Origin: Volutella citrinella
Lineage: Eukaryota; Ascomycota; Sordariomycetes; Hypocreales; Nectriaceae
DNA: 64,000 nt
Direction of reading: 5' to 3'
Assembly: GCA_034401135.1 (NCBI GenBank)
Contig: JAWZSP010000007.1
Span: 558,001 to 622,000, forward strand
In this document: piece by piece, positions 12,345 through 23,421 of the stretch
Position numbering within the stretch: the first letter of the stretch is position 1
Layout of the letters: each line of letters opens with the position of its first letter
Program-made: the position numbers and the translations under genes
Notes under the pieces: model-generated
Databases searched by the model: none
What the model was told of the DNA's origin: nothing
What the model saw: only the letters and a program-made list of their open reading frames with translations

Positions 12345-12512
12345 CTTGCCAATCCAGCAAAGCCAGTCATCATCTTCTCGACGTACCGGATTGCTGGAAC
12401 GGGTCTCAATGGCATGCAGAAGTTCTGCGACACCACCACCACCGCGTTCGGTGAGGGCTACACCCTCTCGCACAGGGTGCGACCATGGCATCTTGGGCAC
12501 GGCATTACGGCA
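12345..12512 (+). pseudogene. SNF2-type helicase C-terminal fragment, copy A
   Basis: The frame contains PVIIFSTYRIAGTGLNGMQK, matching helicase motif V of fungal SNF2-like ATPases (S-x-R-x-x-G-T-G-L-N). It is followed by HRVRPWHLGHG, a degraded version of motif VI. Farther on, 12549-12850 reads HRMSLTWISLAHSLVVIYNA in another frame and may belong to the same relic. Motif VI has lost its usual R..R.GQ form, and several frame changes are needed, so the gene is dead. Confidence 0.4.
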
Positions 12513-13039
12513 CCTCGTAGAAGAAACCTTGGACCAAGAGGAGAGTAAATGCATGCGCTCTCTGGTGTTCACGATTGCGCCCGCCGCTCTAGGGACGCAT
12601 TTGGGGCATCGTTTCTGGCACAACTCGTTCCTATTCTGTCCCAGTTTGTCACAGCACCATTGATCAAAATCGTGGCAGAAAACCCAGACGAAGAGAAAAA
12701 CCATCGCATGAGTTTGACTTGGATCAGTCTCGCGCATTCGCTTGTGGTCATCTACAATGCAAAAGACAACAAGCGTGATAACATTCTCCCATGGGCGGTT
12801 GGATACGATATATACTGCTGGCTGGTGCCTTTGTCTCCAACCAGCGACGAGCCATACCAACGGCTGGGGCAACGCCAACCTACGAGAGAGCAGGCGCACA
12901 AACGCTCTTATGCTGAAGCATTGCAAGTGCCACTACCGATTCATCCTCCGCGAACCGCTGCTGCGCCACAGTCCTCTGGAGGGAAGAAGATGCCGTATTG
13001 GCATCTTTACCTCCTCCCTAGAGCTGGAGTACGGGCAAC

Positions 13040-13078
13040 AGAGCGACAACTAACTAGTGGGTCGCGATGCTGCTCCCT
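13040..13078 (+). repeat. Short dispersed repeat, copy 2
   Basis: Near-copy of 4962-5000 in the same orientation, with a 4-nt duplication (ACTA) and three or four substitutions. It lies just after the copy A helicase debris. Confidence 0.45.
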
Positions 13079-14071
13079 AACTCTGAGGCCGGGGGGGGCC
13101 GGGTGTTGGTAATCTACCAACCACCGGTCGAGGGGCTGCTGAAGACCAAGGGCAGTAGCATCTTCTCCCAGCTCGACGAGCTGCAGCGTGGGCTCGTAGA
13201 GTACATCAGGCGCTGCACTGGCAGTCGGCAGGTTGGGCTGAAGGTGTACAAAGCCATTTGGTTGCCGAGCTATCTTCTTCAGCGGCGTACGGACCCTGAG
13301 GAAGATTGTCTGGCGCACTGCTGCCAGGTCCTCAGCTGGTGGTCTAAGGAGACCAGTCCCCCGGGTTGGGCTGGAGTGTCTTCCTAATCGCGGTGAGAGC
13401 GTTAGCACTAACGCACTGCCAAGCGGAGGAGCAGGTGGGGGGAAAAATCGCCAAATCTCCGTAGAGGTTCGTGACGTCGAAGACTTCTCCATCCTCAAGC
13501 TCTTATTTGATCCGCAGAGAGGTTGTTGGCAAGACACGATTCGCAGTAGAGTTTGTCGATGCTGCTTTGGATGCAATTCTCCAGTCGGTCGGCACCGCCA
13601 TCCCGAATGCATGCCTGGCACGGCATCAGGCACCGCAGGACTCGTCCTCCCCTGCCATACACCATCTCCAGTCGGACTACTGGTCGAGGAACTGGCTCAT
13701 CACGCCACGCACGCAGTGCCGCTGCGATAGGTAGAGCTGCATCGCCTCCCTGTCCGCGGCGGCCAGGTCCAGGCCTGCCTGCCCCTCCTCCTGTGGCTCC
13801 CTCCTGTACAGGGGCGCCTCCCAGGTGGCATAGTCAACGAGACGCGCCGGTTTGAGCCATTTTGGCTGGAGTAACTGGCACTAGATCCCAGTGGCGATAA
13901 GGAGAGTGGCGATGAGGAGAGCGAGGAGGAGGAGAGCAGTGAGGAAGAGAGCTGGGAGGGGTTTATCGACGACCCTGAGGCCTCCAGCCCATCCTCACCT
14001 TGCATATTGCTGTCTCTGGCACTAATTCAGTCGTCGACTCGCTTCTATGACCGTGAACATGGACTTTCGCC

Positions 14072-14250
14072 ATGAGACCAGGCATTCTCGAAAAATGGAA
14101 CGATCCCAACAGCGGCTGTCAGGTATTCGTTGCCAACACCCAGACCGTTGTCAACGGCCTCAACATGCACTACGTCTGCAGTACTACGGTTCATGCTATA
14201 TTACCGACGAGTTCACAAGTAGTACTGCAAGGAGACGGCCGAGTGAATCC
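14072..14250 (+). pseudogene. SNF2-type helicase C-terminal fragment, copy B
   Basis: The frame reads ILEKWNDPNSGCQVFVANTQ then TVVNGLNMHYVC. This corresponds to the segment leading into helicase motif V in fungal SNF2-like proteins (F.....CQVLVAN..T...GLN.H..C). The following VVLQGDGRVNPG could be a decayed motif VI. The frame then becomes unlike the family. It differs too much from copy A to be its direct duplicate, so at least two helicase-like genes or elements contributed debris. Confidence 0.4.
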
Positions 14251-15611
14251 CGGCCCTGAGACCCGTGCTCCTGTTCCGCTTCATCGCCCCAGCATGGATC
14301 CCAACACGTCAGAAGAATCACCGCGGGCTTTGTTATATAGTAACAGTAGTCCACCCAAACCGCGAACCCGGACCTCAAATCTCAGCCCTCCTAGGCTCGT
14401 TCCCACCAAGTCCGTCGCAGAGACACGAATCGCAATCCCCGCGTCCCGCGCCTGCTCCATCATGCCGCAGTTGGCTGGGGACGCCGACGCCCCGCGAAGA
14501 CCACAAGCTACGCGCTGAAGGGGAGTGGAAGGTATGTAAAGACCCGCGACAGAGGGGAGACGCGCGAGTGCTAACTGGATGTGCAGATGCAGCATCACGA
14601 CGGCGAATTGTTCTACCCTAGAAAGTGCATCTAGCCCCTGATTGATGCTGCAGGATTCCCCATCGCACGCCCCAACCCCCCTTCACAAAACGATGCGACT
14701 CGTTTTCCAAGCCATCAACTACAGCGACGCCATTGGGACATCATCATGTGTCGACGACGCAGTCAATGTCGAAATCCTCCCGCGTGTGCCTTATTATGGA
14801 AGACGGTACTGGTATGACAACCCGTCCGTTGTCAACTCGACATCTTGCAGTGGCTGAGTGTCTGGCACGACGGCATTTACGACCAGTCGCTTCCCACAAA
14901 ACTACCTCTCGCCATGCTTCCCAGACTACATCAGCTCAAGCTTGTTTTCTGCACCGAAGAGTCTTACTACCAAGAGCGCTCGCCAAGAACACCACTGCGA
15001 AACTTGGAGGATGCTAATGGATCAAGTGTTGGAGCAGTTCCTCACGAATCAGCTCCAGAGGCAGGAGGGGTCCTAGACACAAGTCCGATGAAAGCCACCA
15101 GCACTTTGTCGACATCCTCCGTAATGTCAGGAACACCCTACAACCATATCACAACATCGTCCTGCTGCAAAGATGGGCAGGATCAATTGGAGGAGCTTTC
15201 AACTGCACGAACCAAGACATGCGCATCGCGCCTCAGATCTCTTCTCATTCAACCCAGAAGCGACAAAGGAGCCATCGCGGGAGAGCTTTGAGCGAAACTT
15301 GGTCACAATTGTAGCGTGGATTCATGACTTTGAGGCTGACCTGGCCGAGGGCATCTTAATTGCTGAAGTTGATGCATCGCGTGATCCCCACATCAAGCCA
15401 TCAGAACGCTGCAACTTCTTCTGCCGTTAAACGATCCCGAGTGTAAGGACTACGGGGAAACCTTTCGCCCCAACGCAAAGAAATAGCAGGAACTGCAACG
15501 ACAATAGCGGATTCAAAATGTGCATCGCGTCTGCAGAACTAACTCATGCATTATCGCCGAATGCTTTGTTCACACCGCTAACATACTATAGACGCCAGAG
15601 CTATCAAGGAG

Positions 15612-15761
15612 ATGATGGAACTCACCATGGGTGGCTGTATGGTACGCAATGACTGTGGCACGGGGAAGACGAACACAGCTCTGGCCGCATTCTCTGCACA
15701 CGTCGACCAGGTCCTATCCGACGTTGCCATCGGCCATGCCACAGTGCCGACACGACTCTAA
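15612..15761 (+). pseudogene. SNF2-type helicase N-terminal ATPase fragment (Walker A)
   Basis: One open frame contains GGCMVRNDCGTGKTNTALAA, which matches motif I of SNF2-like ATPases (GG.L.DD.G.GKT). The catalytic GTGKT is intact, but the preceding residues are altered and a stop follows at 15759-15761. No DEAH box was recognised downstream. It lies downstream of both C-terminal fragments on the same strand, so it cannot be the 5' end of either one as arranged. Confidence 0.45.
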
Positions 15762-16940
15762 AGCAGCATTGCAGGAAGCCCTTGCAGTCGATATGTGGGA
15801 GACGCTACAGAAAGCATCCACTACGCGCCGAAGTAAGCTAGCTGCGTGATCAGTTCCCCGTGGACGGTTTCGAATTGACCACGAATGCCCTGAGTACGGG
15901 AATGAACCTGAGCAGCCGCTAGGGCCGCTGCTATATCGGTCCGATTCTGGCCCAGGAGGCCAAGAAATCAAGGGTCTTCTTCTCCTCGCAAGCTGAGCCG
16001 ATTTCTCGATTTTTGAGAAACCGGCATATGACGTACCAAGCAAAGCGGACGTCTATATCAGAGGAGAGGGTGCACAAGGCAATGGTGAGCTCGAAGACGA
16101 CACCACGAACAGCAGTGACGACAGCAGTGATGTCAGTTCTGTTGTCTCGCCAAGAGTGGAGGAGGAGCTGCAGCACGGTAACCAACCAGATCTCATGCAA
16201 AATGCCATGAGAGGCAGCGAATCCGATGATATCATCTGGTGGCAGAAATCCTCTTGGAAGCGAGCATTTCGCCGACGTCGTTGCCGATCCGCCAACCCCG
16301 GGCTCATGAACAAGTAAGTATTCCACACTTCCGTTCACCATCTCGCCACCACGCCCAGTTGACTGGAGAACGACTGTTCTGTTTCTAGGTCCTGGTATAA
16401 TCTGACTGATCGCCAGGCTCTCTCCATTTGCTTTCCCTATAAATACTGCACGAAATGGAATCGGCGAAGCGCATGAACATCATCCAGGGAACCGTGAAAA
16501 GCGAAGCCAAGATGCTCAGAGGCCAAACAGCAGTGTCTCATGTAAGCCTCGACAAGATGAATGCCAGCATTCTAGGTAACTAACTCCTCTGCTCCCCCAC
16601 AGAAACAGCCTCAGACAGCACTTCTGCCGTTGATGGGCACATGATCTTGGGGCGATACCTCCTATTCCTCGGCACATCTTTCAAGACTTACAGGCCATGT
16701 AATCGCCGTCAACCGTCAAGGCTACTAGTTGCTCTCCTGTCGGTCGCCCCTGTTATTCGCATCGACGAAAACATCGACGAAAACAAGTAGAGCGTGGAGC
16801 AGAAAGATTGGACTGAAGTGTCCCAGCCGGAGTATCATATGATCGTGCAAGAGGAATTATTCTATACAGACTTATCATTTAGGTGGAGTGAGCGCAGGCA
16901 CTGGGAAGATCAAACGGGTTCTAACTACAAAATACAAAAA

Positions 16941-18100
16941 TCACGAAGCACCTATGAGCACCTTTCTCGTCTGCTTCTTCTTGGCCCTCGTAAACTGCAC
17001 CGCCTTATGACTCCGCTCATCAAAGCCCGCCTGCGGCCCGACGTGCATCTCGTGCCAGCACCGCGTGCAATACACATCATCATCACACCCCAGGCAGCGC
17101 AGCGTGCCATCGTCGTTGCACACGGTACACCAGCCCTCCATGTCCTCATCCGTGTACTTTGTCGTCGTCGTCAGCCTGTTGATCTTGGGGCCCGTCTTGG
17201 GCGGCGTCGACGGCACGACGGGGAAGCTGTCCGGGTCGTCTTGGGGCGGCAGCGGTGCGGCGCGCAGGGCGGCCATACGCGCGGTGATGTCGTCGACGTC
17301 GCTGGCCGGCGCGGTGGGCAGGTCGCGCAGCGTTGGCGGGAGTTCGGGCAGGTCTGACTCTATTGATGGGAGGACGGTGTCGGCGTGCTCGTCGCCGCTG
17401 TCGGATCCTGGGGCTGGCGGGTGGGCTTTCTCATAGGCGGCGTCGAGCTCTGCCTCGTCCCGGAACTTGGCGAGCACGTCGTCGACTTCGCGCGTCATTT
17501 CCTCGCCGTCTGAATCATCGGACTCCCCGGCCTTTTCATCTTGGCCGGCATCTTGCTTGGCACCGGCGCCAACCTCGTCCCTGGGCACCGACCGCGCAAG
17601 CTCTTCGAGGAGAGCCGTGACCTGTGCGTGGCTGGGCTCGACGGGCTTGAACGGCTCCTCCGGCCCGACGTCTTCTAGCAATTCATCCAACGTCTGGTCG
17701 TCGGTCTGGAACACTGCATCATCATCGTCCTCTTCTCCAAATGGCGAGGGCTTGGCGTCTCGCGGCTTGCCCTTTGCGACGTGTGGGCTAGGTGATGCCG
17801 ACGGTGCCTTTCTGGTGTCTGGTGGAGGGGCGCTCGCCCTGGGTAGCGTCTGTCTCGAAGTCGACGAGGCGCTGTCCTGGTTGCGCAGGGACTTGAGGCG
17901 GTCCGCGAGGGCTTCTTCCCGCGTAGGGGCCTTTTTGCGCTCAATCAAGTCAACGTCGATCCTGTGAAGCTGTCAGCGTGAGGTCTTGGAGCTAGATTAT
18001 GACGTGGGGCAGACTTCGGTGTCGCAGCCTCGGGTGGCGCGCTGCTGCCCCTCAGCGCCTGGAGCCGGTTGAGGAAGCTGTCGTCTAGCTGGTTGGGCAT
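16941..18100 (-). CDS. B-box/FYVE-related zinc-finger protein, ZFYVE19 (ANCHR)-like, 368 residues
   Basis: Two exons on the minus strand, 18100-18015 and 17961-16941. The 53-nt intron (GTCTGC...CACAG, branch-like GCTGAC) joins TPK to IDVDLIERKK in frame, and the total is divisible by three. The start (MPNQLDDSFLNRLQALRGSS) is a helical segment seen in ANCHR-type proteins. The middle is acidic and low-complexity, with short MIM-like helices (TLDELLEDV and EEMTREVDDVLAKF). The C terminus has paired cysteines CTVC, CLGC and CTRC followed by His residues, a cross-brace zinc site. The animal relative acts in the abscission checkpoint with ESCRT; the fungal role is unproven. Ordinary tail-to-head neighbour of the aldo-keto reductase. 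Confidence 0.75.
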
Positions 18101-18421
18101 TCTAGCATCGGGGGGGTTCGACAGACGGCGGCGGCATGAGTGAGAAGGCGCGAAAGTTGGAAGATGAAGGCATGAAGGAAGCCGGGTCAGGTGGTCTATG
18201 TGTTCAGGTGGAGGGAGGGGTACTTGGCGACGCGGGGCAGCGGCTGGGCGGCATCACAGCCACTGAAAGATGGCGCGCAGATTGAAGCCAAGCCGGGTGG
18301 GATGGATATATCGACAGACACGGCGTCCGGCACATTCATTTTATTCATGCGAAACTCATAGCATCATAAATAAGCCTCTTTTAATCCCCCAGTCACTTTA
18401 ATACGAATGCTCCGAGGCCCC

Positions 18422-19690
18422 TCAGTGTCCCACCATGGCCTGGTGCTTCTCGCCATACCGGTTGCCTTGCACCTTGAAGCTGTCCAGCAGCTCCCGGAAC
18501 TGCTTCTTCTCATCCTCGGTCAGCTCGATCTCGCGCGACGCAAAGTTCTGCTCCAGCCGCGCCACCTTGGTCGTGCCGGGGATGGCAATCATGCCCTGGG
18601 CGGCGACCCAGGCCAGCGCGACCTGGGACAGCGTGCAACCCTTTCGCTCGGCAATCTTCTTGACCCCGTCGACGATGGCCTTGTTGTTGTAGAAGTTTTC
18701 GCCCTGGAACTTGGGAGCTGCGATTGAGGTCGGTTAGTAAGGAGAACGTGGGCATGGTGTTGGTTGGAGCGGGTGGGTGGACTCACAGCTGCGGCGGAAA
18801 TCTTCGGGCGCAAAGTCATCGGGAGTCTTGTAGGGGAAGTCATCGACGAGCCAGCCGTGGCCGAGGGGGCTGTAGGCAACGTAGGCCACGCCCAGCTCCT
18901 TGGCTGTGTCGATCAATCCGTCCGTCTCGTGGAGCGTCTCAAAGGCTGAGTACTCTGCCTGCACGGCGTCAATCTTGGCGACTACGAACCCATGTTAGCA
19001 TAAGCGAATCCCGACGTGGATGGGTGATAAACCCACTCGAGTTGGCTTTGCGGAGTGTCGCGGCCGAGCACTCGGACAGACCAATATACTTTGTCTTGCC
19101 TGCCTTGCGGATCTCGTCGAGCGCCGTGATGGACTCCTCCAGGGGAGTGTCTATGATGCGTCAGCCAAGATGCTGCCACAAAAGGACGCCCAATACGCAC
19201 TGGGGTCGATTCGGTGCAGGTAGTACAGGTCGGGGGCGAAGCCGAGCCTCTCGATGGTGCCCTCAATGTACGTCTTGATGTGCGAGGCCGAGTTGGTGAC
19301 GCTGCCGTCGCCGAAGACGTCGAAACCGCACTTGGAAGCGACTGGCATTCATTAGAAGGCGTCCTGGGCGTGGCATTGCTGCTCCAAACTCACGAAAGAC
19401 CTTGTCTCGGACGTTGTGCTTGCGGATAAAGTCTCCCAATAGCTTCTCGTTCACTCCGGCAGAATAGACGACCTGACGCGTTCAGCTGGCCGGCTTAAAA
19501 AATGCGTCATGATTGATGTGCTGTAGCTTACCGCAGTGTCCCAGAACGTACATCCTAGCTCAATGGCCTTGAGGAGGACAGGCTCGGCCTGCTCCGGGGT
19601 GAGGTTGGTGCCCAGTCCAAAGCTCATGCCCATGGCACCAAAGCCGGGCGAGGGCACTTCAATATCAGCGAAAGGCAGTGTCTTGACCAT
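18422..19690 (-). CDS. Aldo-keto reductase (YakC-like), six exons, 327 residues
   Basis: Exons on the minus strand: 19690-19532, 19472-19394, 19341-19201, 19150-19037, 18981-18787 and 18717-18422. All junctions are GT...AG and keep frame; the last intron carries a clear TACTAAC branch site. The protein is an (alpha/beta)8 barrel with the full catalytic tetrad: Asp in FWDTA, Tyr in VVYSAG, Lys in LASKCGFD and His in [22 protein letters not shown] and the NADP-binding end [13 protein letters not shown] are typical. Members reduce aldehydes and ketones with NADPH in the cytosol; the natural substrate cannot be deduced. The MGMSFG start and the length fit the YakC/AKR13-like group. Divergent from the alcohol dehydrogenase at 21340. 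Confidence 0.92.
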
Positions 19691-21339
19691 TTTGTCTGGA
19701 TTTATTTGTTGATAGATTGACTGATGTGGTCTGTTTGAGGGGGGTTGTGACGAGTTCTTAAATGTGTTGTCGGGGAGCTCCTTGTAAGTCCCCGAAACCT
19801 TCTCCAGATGAGGGGCTGCCTACAATCCCGCGTAAACAACCTCAAACGCATCCAACTTACATCATTGAGGAGACGAATAATGACACGGCGGATTTAAAAC
19901 TCTTATCTCCGTTTCCAAGATGCATCTTAACTCCACACATGGGGGAACTTTGGCGCAGGGTCAACACCATGGGATGATGCTGAGGACGATTCATGATGGA
20001 ACATGTGGGGTCTCACTGCTTCAGCAGGCAGGACTAGGCGCTACAGTGGTAGGGCGATGGGCTTTGGGTGTCCTGGCATGATGGGCAGCCAGGATCAGTA
20101 AGTGCGGAGGGTGTCAGCACCTTATGTGATGCATGGCACAGACTGTCATCAGCGTGCATGTTGGTTCACAGTATAGACTACCCTGCAAAGCATATATGTC
20201 TTGTGTTGTGAACTGAGCATCTGCAGCCCAGATACAATCAACCGACTACAGCTCTTATCTTATCTAAGAAGACCCAGCATTCGCGCAATCGCAATTGTAA
20301 CTCATCATGGCTTCTCACCCTGCTCTTGTTCTATTTTCGCCGCTGGCCTGCTCCGGTACGAATCGGGAGGACTCCCCGAACCTGGACAGGCCCGGCCGGC
20401 GCTAATGCAACACGCTGACAGCGCCAAGTGGGGCCTCCGACGTCAATGGGCCCGAAAGCCCTGAATCTGCAGGACTGCCGCCGTGGATCCGAAGTTAAAG
20501 CGTTGCAAAGTTTAACATTGGATGGTATTCGAGGAGATGGAAGCCATGAGAAGCGTGGATTCGTAACTAGGACATGGATACGTGGTATCCGTGCGATGCC
20601 GACTCTTGCCGGTGGGTTCGGACTTAGGAGATGGCTCCTGAGAGGGGTGTTGCTCCTAGAGACGAGTGCTCCTAGAGCTCAGTGCTTTCAGAGACGTGAG
20701 TATTGCTGGCAAAGTGATGAAATGCCAGACAATGAATCGTCTTGTTCGTCTACGTGATAAATTTTTGACCAAATAAGATGCTCATCAGTATTCATTCTAA
20801 TGCCAATCTCAAACAGAATATAGAATCAGCGCAGGGGCCGACAAAGTCCTCGACGAGGCCATCATGACTGCTCTGCTTCACACCACACCATCAACTGTCC
20901 ACGTCATGCACCCGGTATCGCCGAATACCAATCATTTCAGTGCCATCGCTCATGCATTGACCACTGCGTCATGCTCTCATGACCTCACGGCTCTTTGCCT
21001 ACACCCACCGCATGTCCTGGCGTGGCTTGCTGGGCTTGTAGCGGCCGCACCTCCACTTTAGAGGGGCCAAGAATGCCACCGGCTCCAGCGTTAACCCCGA
21101 AACTGCTTACCAACGAACCAGGTAAAGTCCGGGAAAAAGATGTACGATAGAGCCATGGATAGCTCGATCGATAGGTAGCGGTCAACCACTAGGAGATGGC
21201 CAGCGGTATTTATAAATTGGGCGGTCCCAGGAGGTGAATTGGCGATACTCATCACTTCTCAGCTCTTCAATTGCATCTCTGCGAATCCACCTAGACCTAC
21301 ACACACTCACACATCCCGCACTTACACCCCACTTACACA
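19691..21339. promoter_or_regulatory. Divergent intergenic region between aldo-keto reductase and alcohol dehydrogenase
   Basis: About 1.65 kb without a supportable gene. Near the plus-strand gene, TATAAAT lies at 21211-21217, 123 bp before its start codon, inside a GC-flanked core promoter. Around 20640-20700 a motif like GCTCCTAGAG recurs two or three times, perhaps just simple sequence. No other structure was recognised. Confidence 0.5.
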
Positions 21340-22537
21340 ATGGCCACCGACTACGAGTTCCAGGGCTGGCTCGGCAAGACGCCCGACGCGGTCAACGGAA
21401 AGATGGAATGGGGCAGCTTCGAGCCCAAGAAGTGGACCGAGGACGACGTCGACATCCAGATCTCCCACTGCGGCATCTGTGGCTCCGACCTGCACATGCT
21501 CCGCTCCGGCTGGGGCGAGACTCCCTACCGTAAGAGATGAGATCATGGTGCCCTCCCTTGAACAACCGCTGACATTGGACACAGCCTGCTGCGTCGGCCA
21601 CGAGATTGTCGGCAAGGCCGTCCGCGTCGGCTCCAACGTCACCAACGTCAAGGTCGGCGACCGCGTCGGCGTCGGCGCCCAGGCCCGCAGCTGTCTGCAG
21701 CCCGACTGCCCGGACTGCTCCGTCGGCAAGGAGAACTACTGCATCCGCTCCAACGTGAACACGTACGGCTCCGTCTACCCTGACGGCGAGGGCAAGTCGT
21801 TTGGTGGCTACGCCGACTACAACCGCACGAATTCGCGCTTCGTCATCAAGATCCCCGATGAGCTGCCGTCGGAGCTAGCCGCGCCAATGCTGTGCGGTGG
21901 CGTCACCGTCTTCGCGCCTCTTAAGAAGAACGGCTGTGGACCGGGTAAGACGGTCGGCATCGTGGGTGTCGGCGGTCTAGGCCACTTTGGTGTGCTCTTC
22001 GCAAAGGCCCTCGGTGCCGACAAGGTCGTGGGTATCTCGCGAAAGGCGTCCAAGAAGGACGACGTGTTGGCCCTCGGCGCCGACGAGTACATTGCCACCG
22101 ACGACGACGAGGACTGGGCCACCAAGAACCGCCGCAGCCTCGACCTCATCATCAGCACCGTGTCGAGCGACAAGATGCCCCTCACCGGCTACTTGTCGCT
22201 TCTCAAGACCGACGGCACCCTCATCCAGGTCGGGTAAGTCGAGCATCAATACCGATTCCCAGTCGCAAAGGCCAATGCTAACAATCGCAGCGCTCCTGAT
22301 GGCGGCAACTTGCCTCCTGTCAACGCCTTCACCCTCCTGATGAGCGGCATCAAGCTTGGCGGCAGCGGCATCGGCTCGCCCGCCGAGATTGAAGAGATGC
22401 TGGCCCTGGCCGTCGAGAAGAAGGTCAAGCCCTGGGTCGAGACGAGGCCGCTCAAGGAGGCCAACCAGGCCATTGTGGACCTGGAAGCTGGAAAGCCCCG
22501 GTACCGATACGTGCTGGTGAACGAGAAGCACGCGTAA
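21340..22537 (+). CDS. Zinc-dependent NADP(H) alcohol dehydrogenase (cinnamyl-alcohol/Adh6-7 type), 361 residues
   Basis: Three exons, 21340-21529, 21585-22233 and 22291-22537, with GTAAGA...ACAG and GTAAGT...GCAG introns in frame. The catalytic zinc site is seen in CGICGSDLHMLRSGWG and CCVGHEIVG, and the structural zinc site in CLQPDCPDCSVGKENYC. The Rossmann motif is GIVGVGGLGHFGVLFAKALG, followed by VVGISRKASKKDD, where Ser/Arg/Lys after the second strand favour NADP. These are features of the yeast Adh6/Adh7 and plant CAD group, which reduce a broad range of aromatic and aliphatic aldehydes in the cytosol. The first splice junction falls next to the conserved GHE region, and the spliced product restores it. 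The physiological substrate is unknown. Confidence 0.93.
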
Positions 22538-22787
22538 GCGGCGAAAAGGCGTAATGATGAGTTGATGTAGAATAGAATAGCATGTTGAGACGACCCGATT
22601 GACTTGGCTTCTTATTGATACTGATGGCCCTATACTCCGTCGTCCACTGCTTGCTCATTCCGACGAGTCGTTCAGTGACCAATCTCGTTGCTCCCCGATC
22701 GTCGTAGTCAGTGCTGTACAAAAAAGCGCGAGAACATGCTACCGTTTTCCCTGACTGGGCAAAACCGAAAGATTCTGGGGCGGGAGG

Positions 22788-23372
22788 CTACAGCTCATTC
22801 CTCAGAGCAGGCGAGTACTGTACAAAAATATGGAGGTACGCGCGAGCGGCGCTGAAATCGGTTGCTACGCCATTGGCGTCAACGATAGGGGTGTGAAAGC
22901 AGTATCTCGCGTATTCAAATCCGCTTTCTATCGTATCACGATACGCTGCAGCAAGCATGGCTTCAAAATACTCCGTCCTTCGGTTACTCGATATGACGTT
23001 GAGGTGATCCCAGTTCAAATGGTCCGACGGATTAGCCAGGGTCAACTGGCCCAAAACGCGGGTTGCTTATTTCTGGAGCATCCGGGCCGCTTGCAATGGG
23101 GCTTCGAACATGGGATCCCAAAGGGCGGCGAATTCAGCCGTTGCCAAGTCGGGCCCCACGAACTGGAGCGCCTCGGGAAACGAGCGGGTTGGATTTGCTT
23201 CGAGGATCCTGGCCTGGTTTTTGAAGAGCTTCGCCAAGGCTGATGATCCGAGGTTGATTGGGCTTTGCCCTTGCAAAATACCGAAAACCCCGGAATCTGA
23301 AGAAGCTACTCTTGCAAGCCGTAGTGCATGTGTCCAGGCGGGATTGGTCAATAGGGCTTGGAATCCACGCAA
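22788..23372 (-). pseudogene. Unidentified gene remnant split by one in-frame stop
   Basis: Two minus-strand frames, 23372-23067 and 23063-22788, lie in the same phase and are separated by a TAA codon (23069-23067). Together they would give about 195 residues of even composition, for example INLGSSALAKLFKNQARILE before the stop and NWDHLNVISSNRRTEYFEAM after it. Upstream of 23372 the phase closes at once with TAG and TGA, so the 5' part is missing. No family is recognised and there is no obvious membrane segment. The TAA context is not a known readthrough signal. It sits back to back with the cysteine-rich secreted gene, possibly overlapping its promoter. Confidence 0.5.
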
Positions 23373-23421
23373 TCACTATCCTCCTGCGAACCGACATCAT
23401 TTTTCTATTTCATCCTCAGCA

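Larger units (their letters stand above)
3601..16800. other. 13-kb gene-poor region of degraded coding debris
   Basis: No complete recognisable gene could be built here. Short reading frames switch constantly, carry stops and keep only isolated motifs of known families: a copia-like gag, a FunK1-type kinase, an F-box and SNF2-type helicases, listed separately. Base composition is not strikingly AT-rich, so the decay looks like accumulated frameshifts and nonsense mutations rather than heavy repeat-induced point mutation; this is judged by eye. The flanks at about 3.0 kb and 16.9 kb are ordinary single-copy genes. Unassigned parts (about 3.6-5.0, 5.6-7.4, 10.0-12.0, 13.1-14.0 and 16.0-16.8 kb) show nothing I can name. 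Confidence 0.65.

Noticed and set aside
13007..13633. 208-residue minus-strand ORF in the degraded region
   Set aside because: Pro/Arg-rich random-looking sequence with no motif; it lies between helicase remnants of the opposite strand.
3601..16800. Search for a Starship captain (DUF3435 tyrosine recombinase), transposase DDE domain or LTR pair
   Set aside because: No recognisable recombinase, transposase, reverse transcriptase or long terminal repeat was seen, so no mobile-element class is assigned beyond the gag-like fragment.
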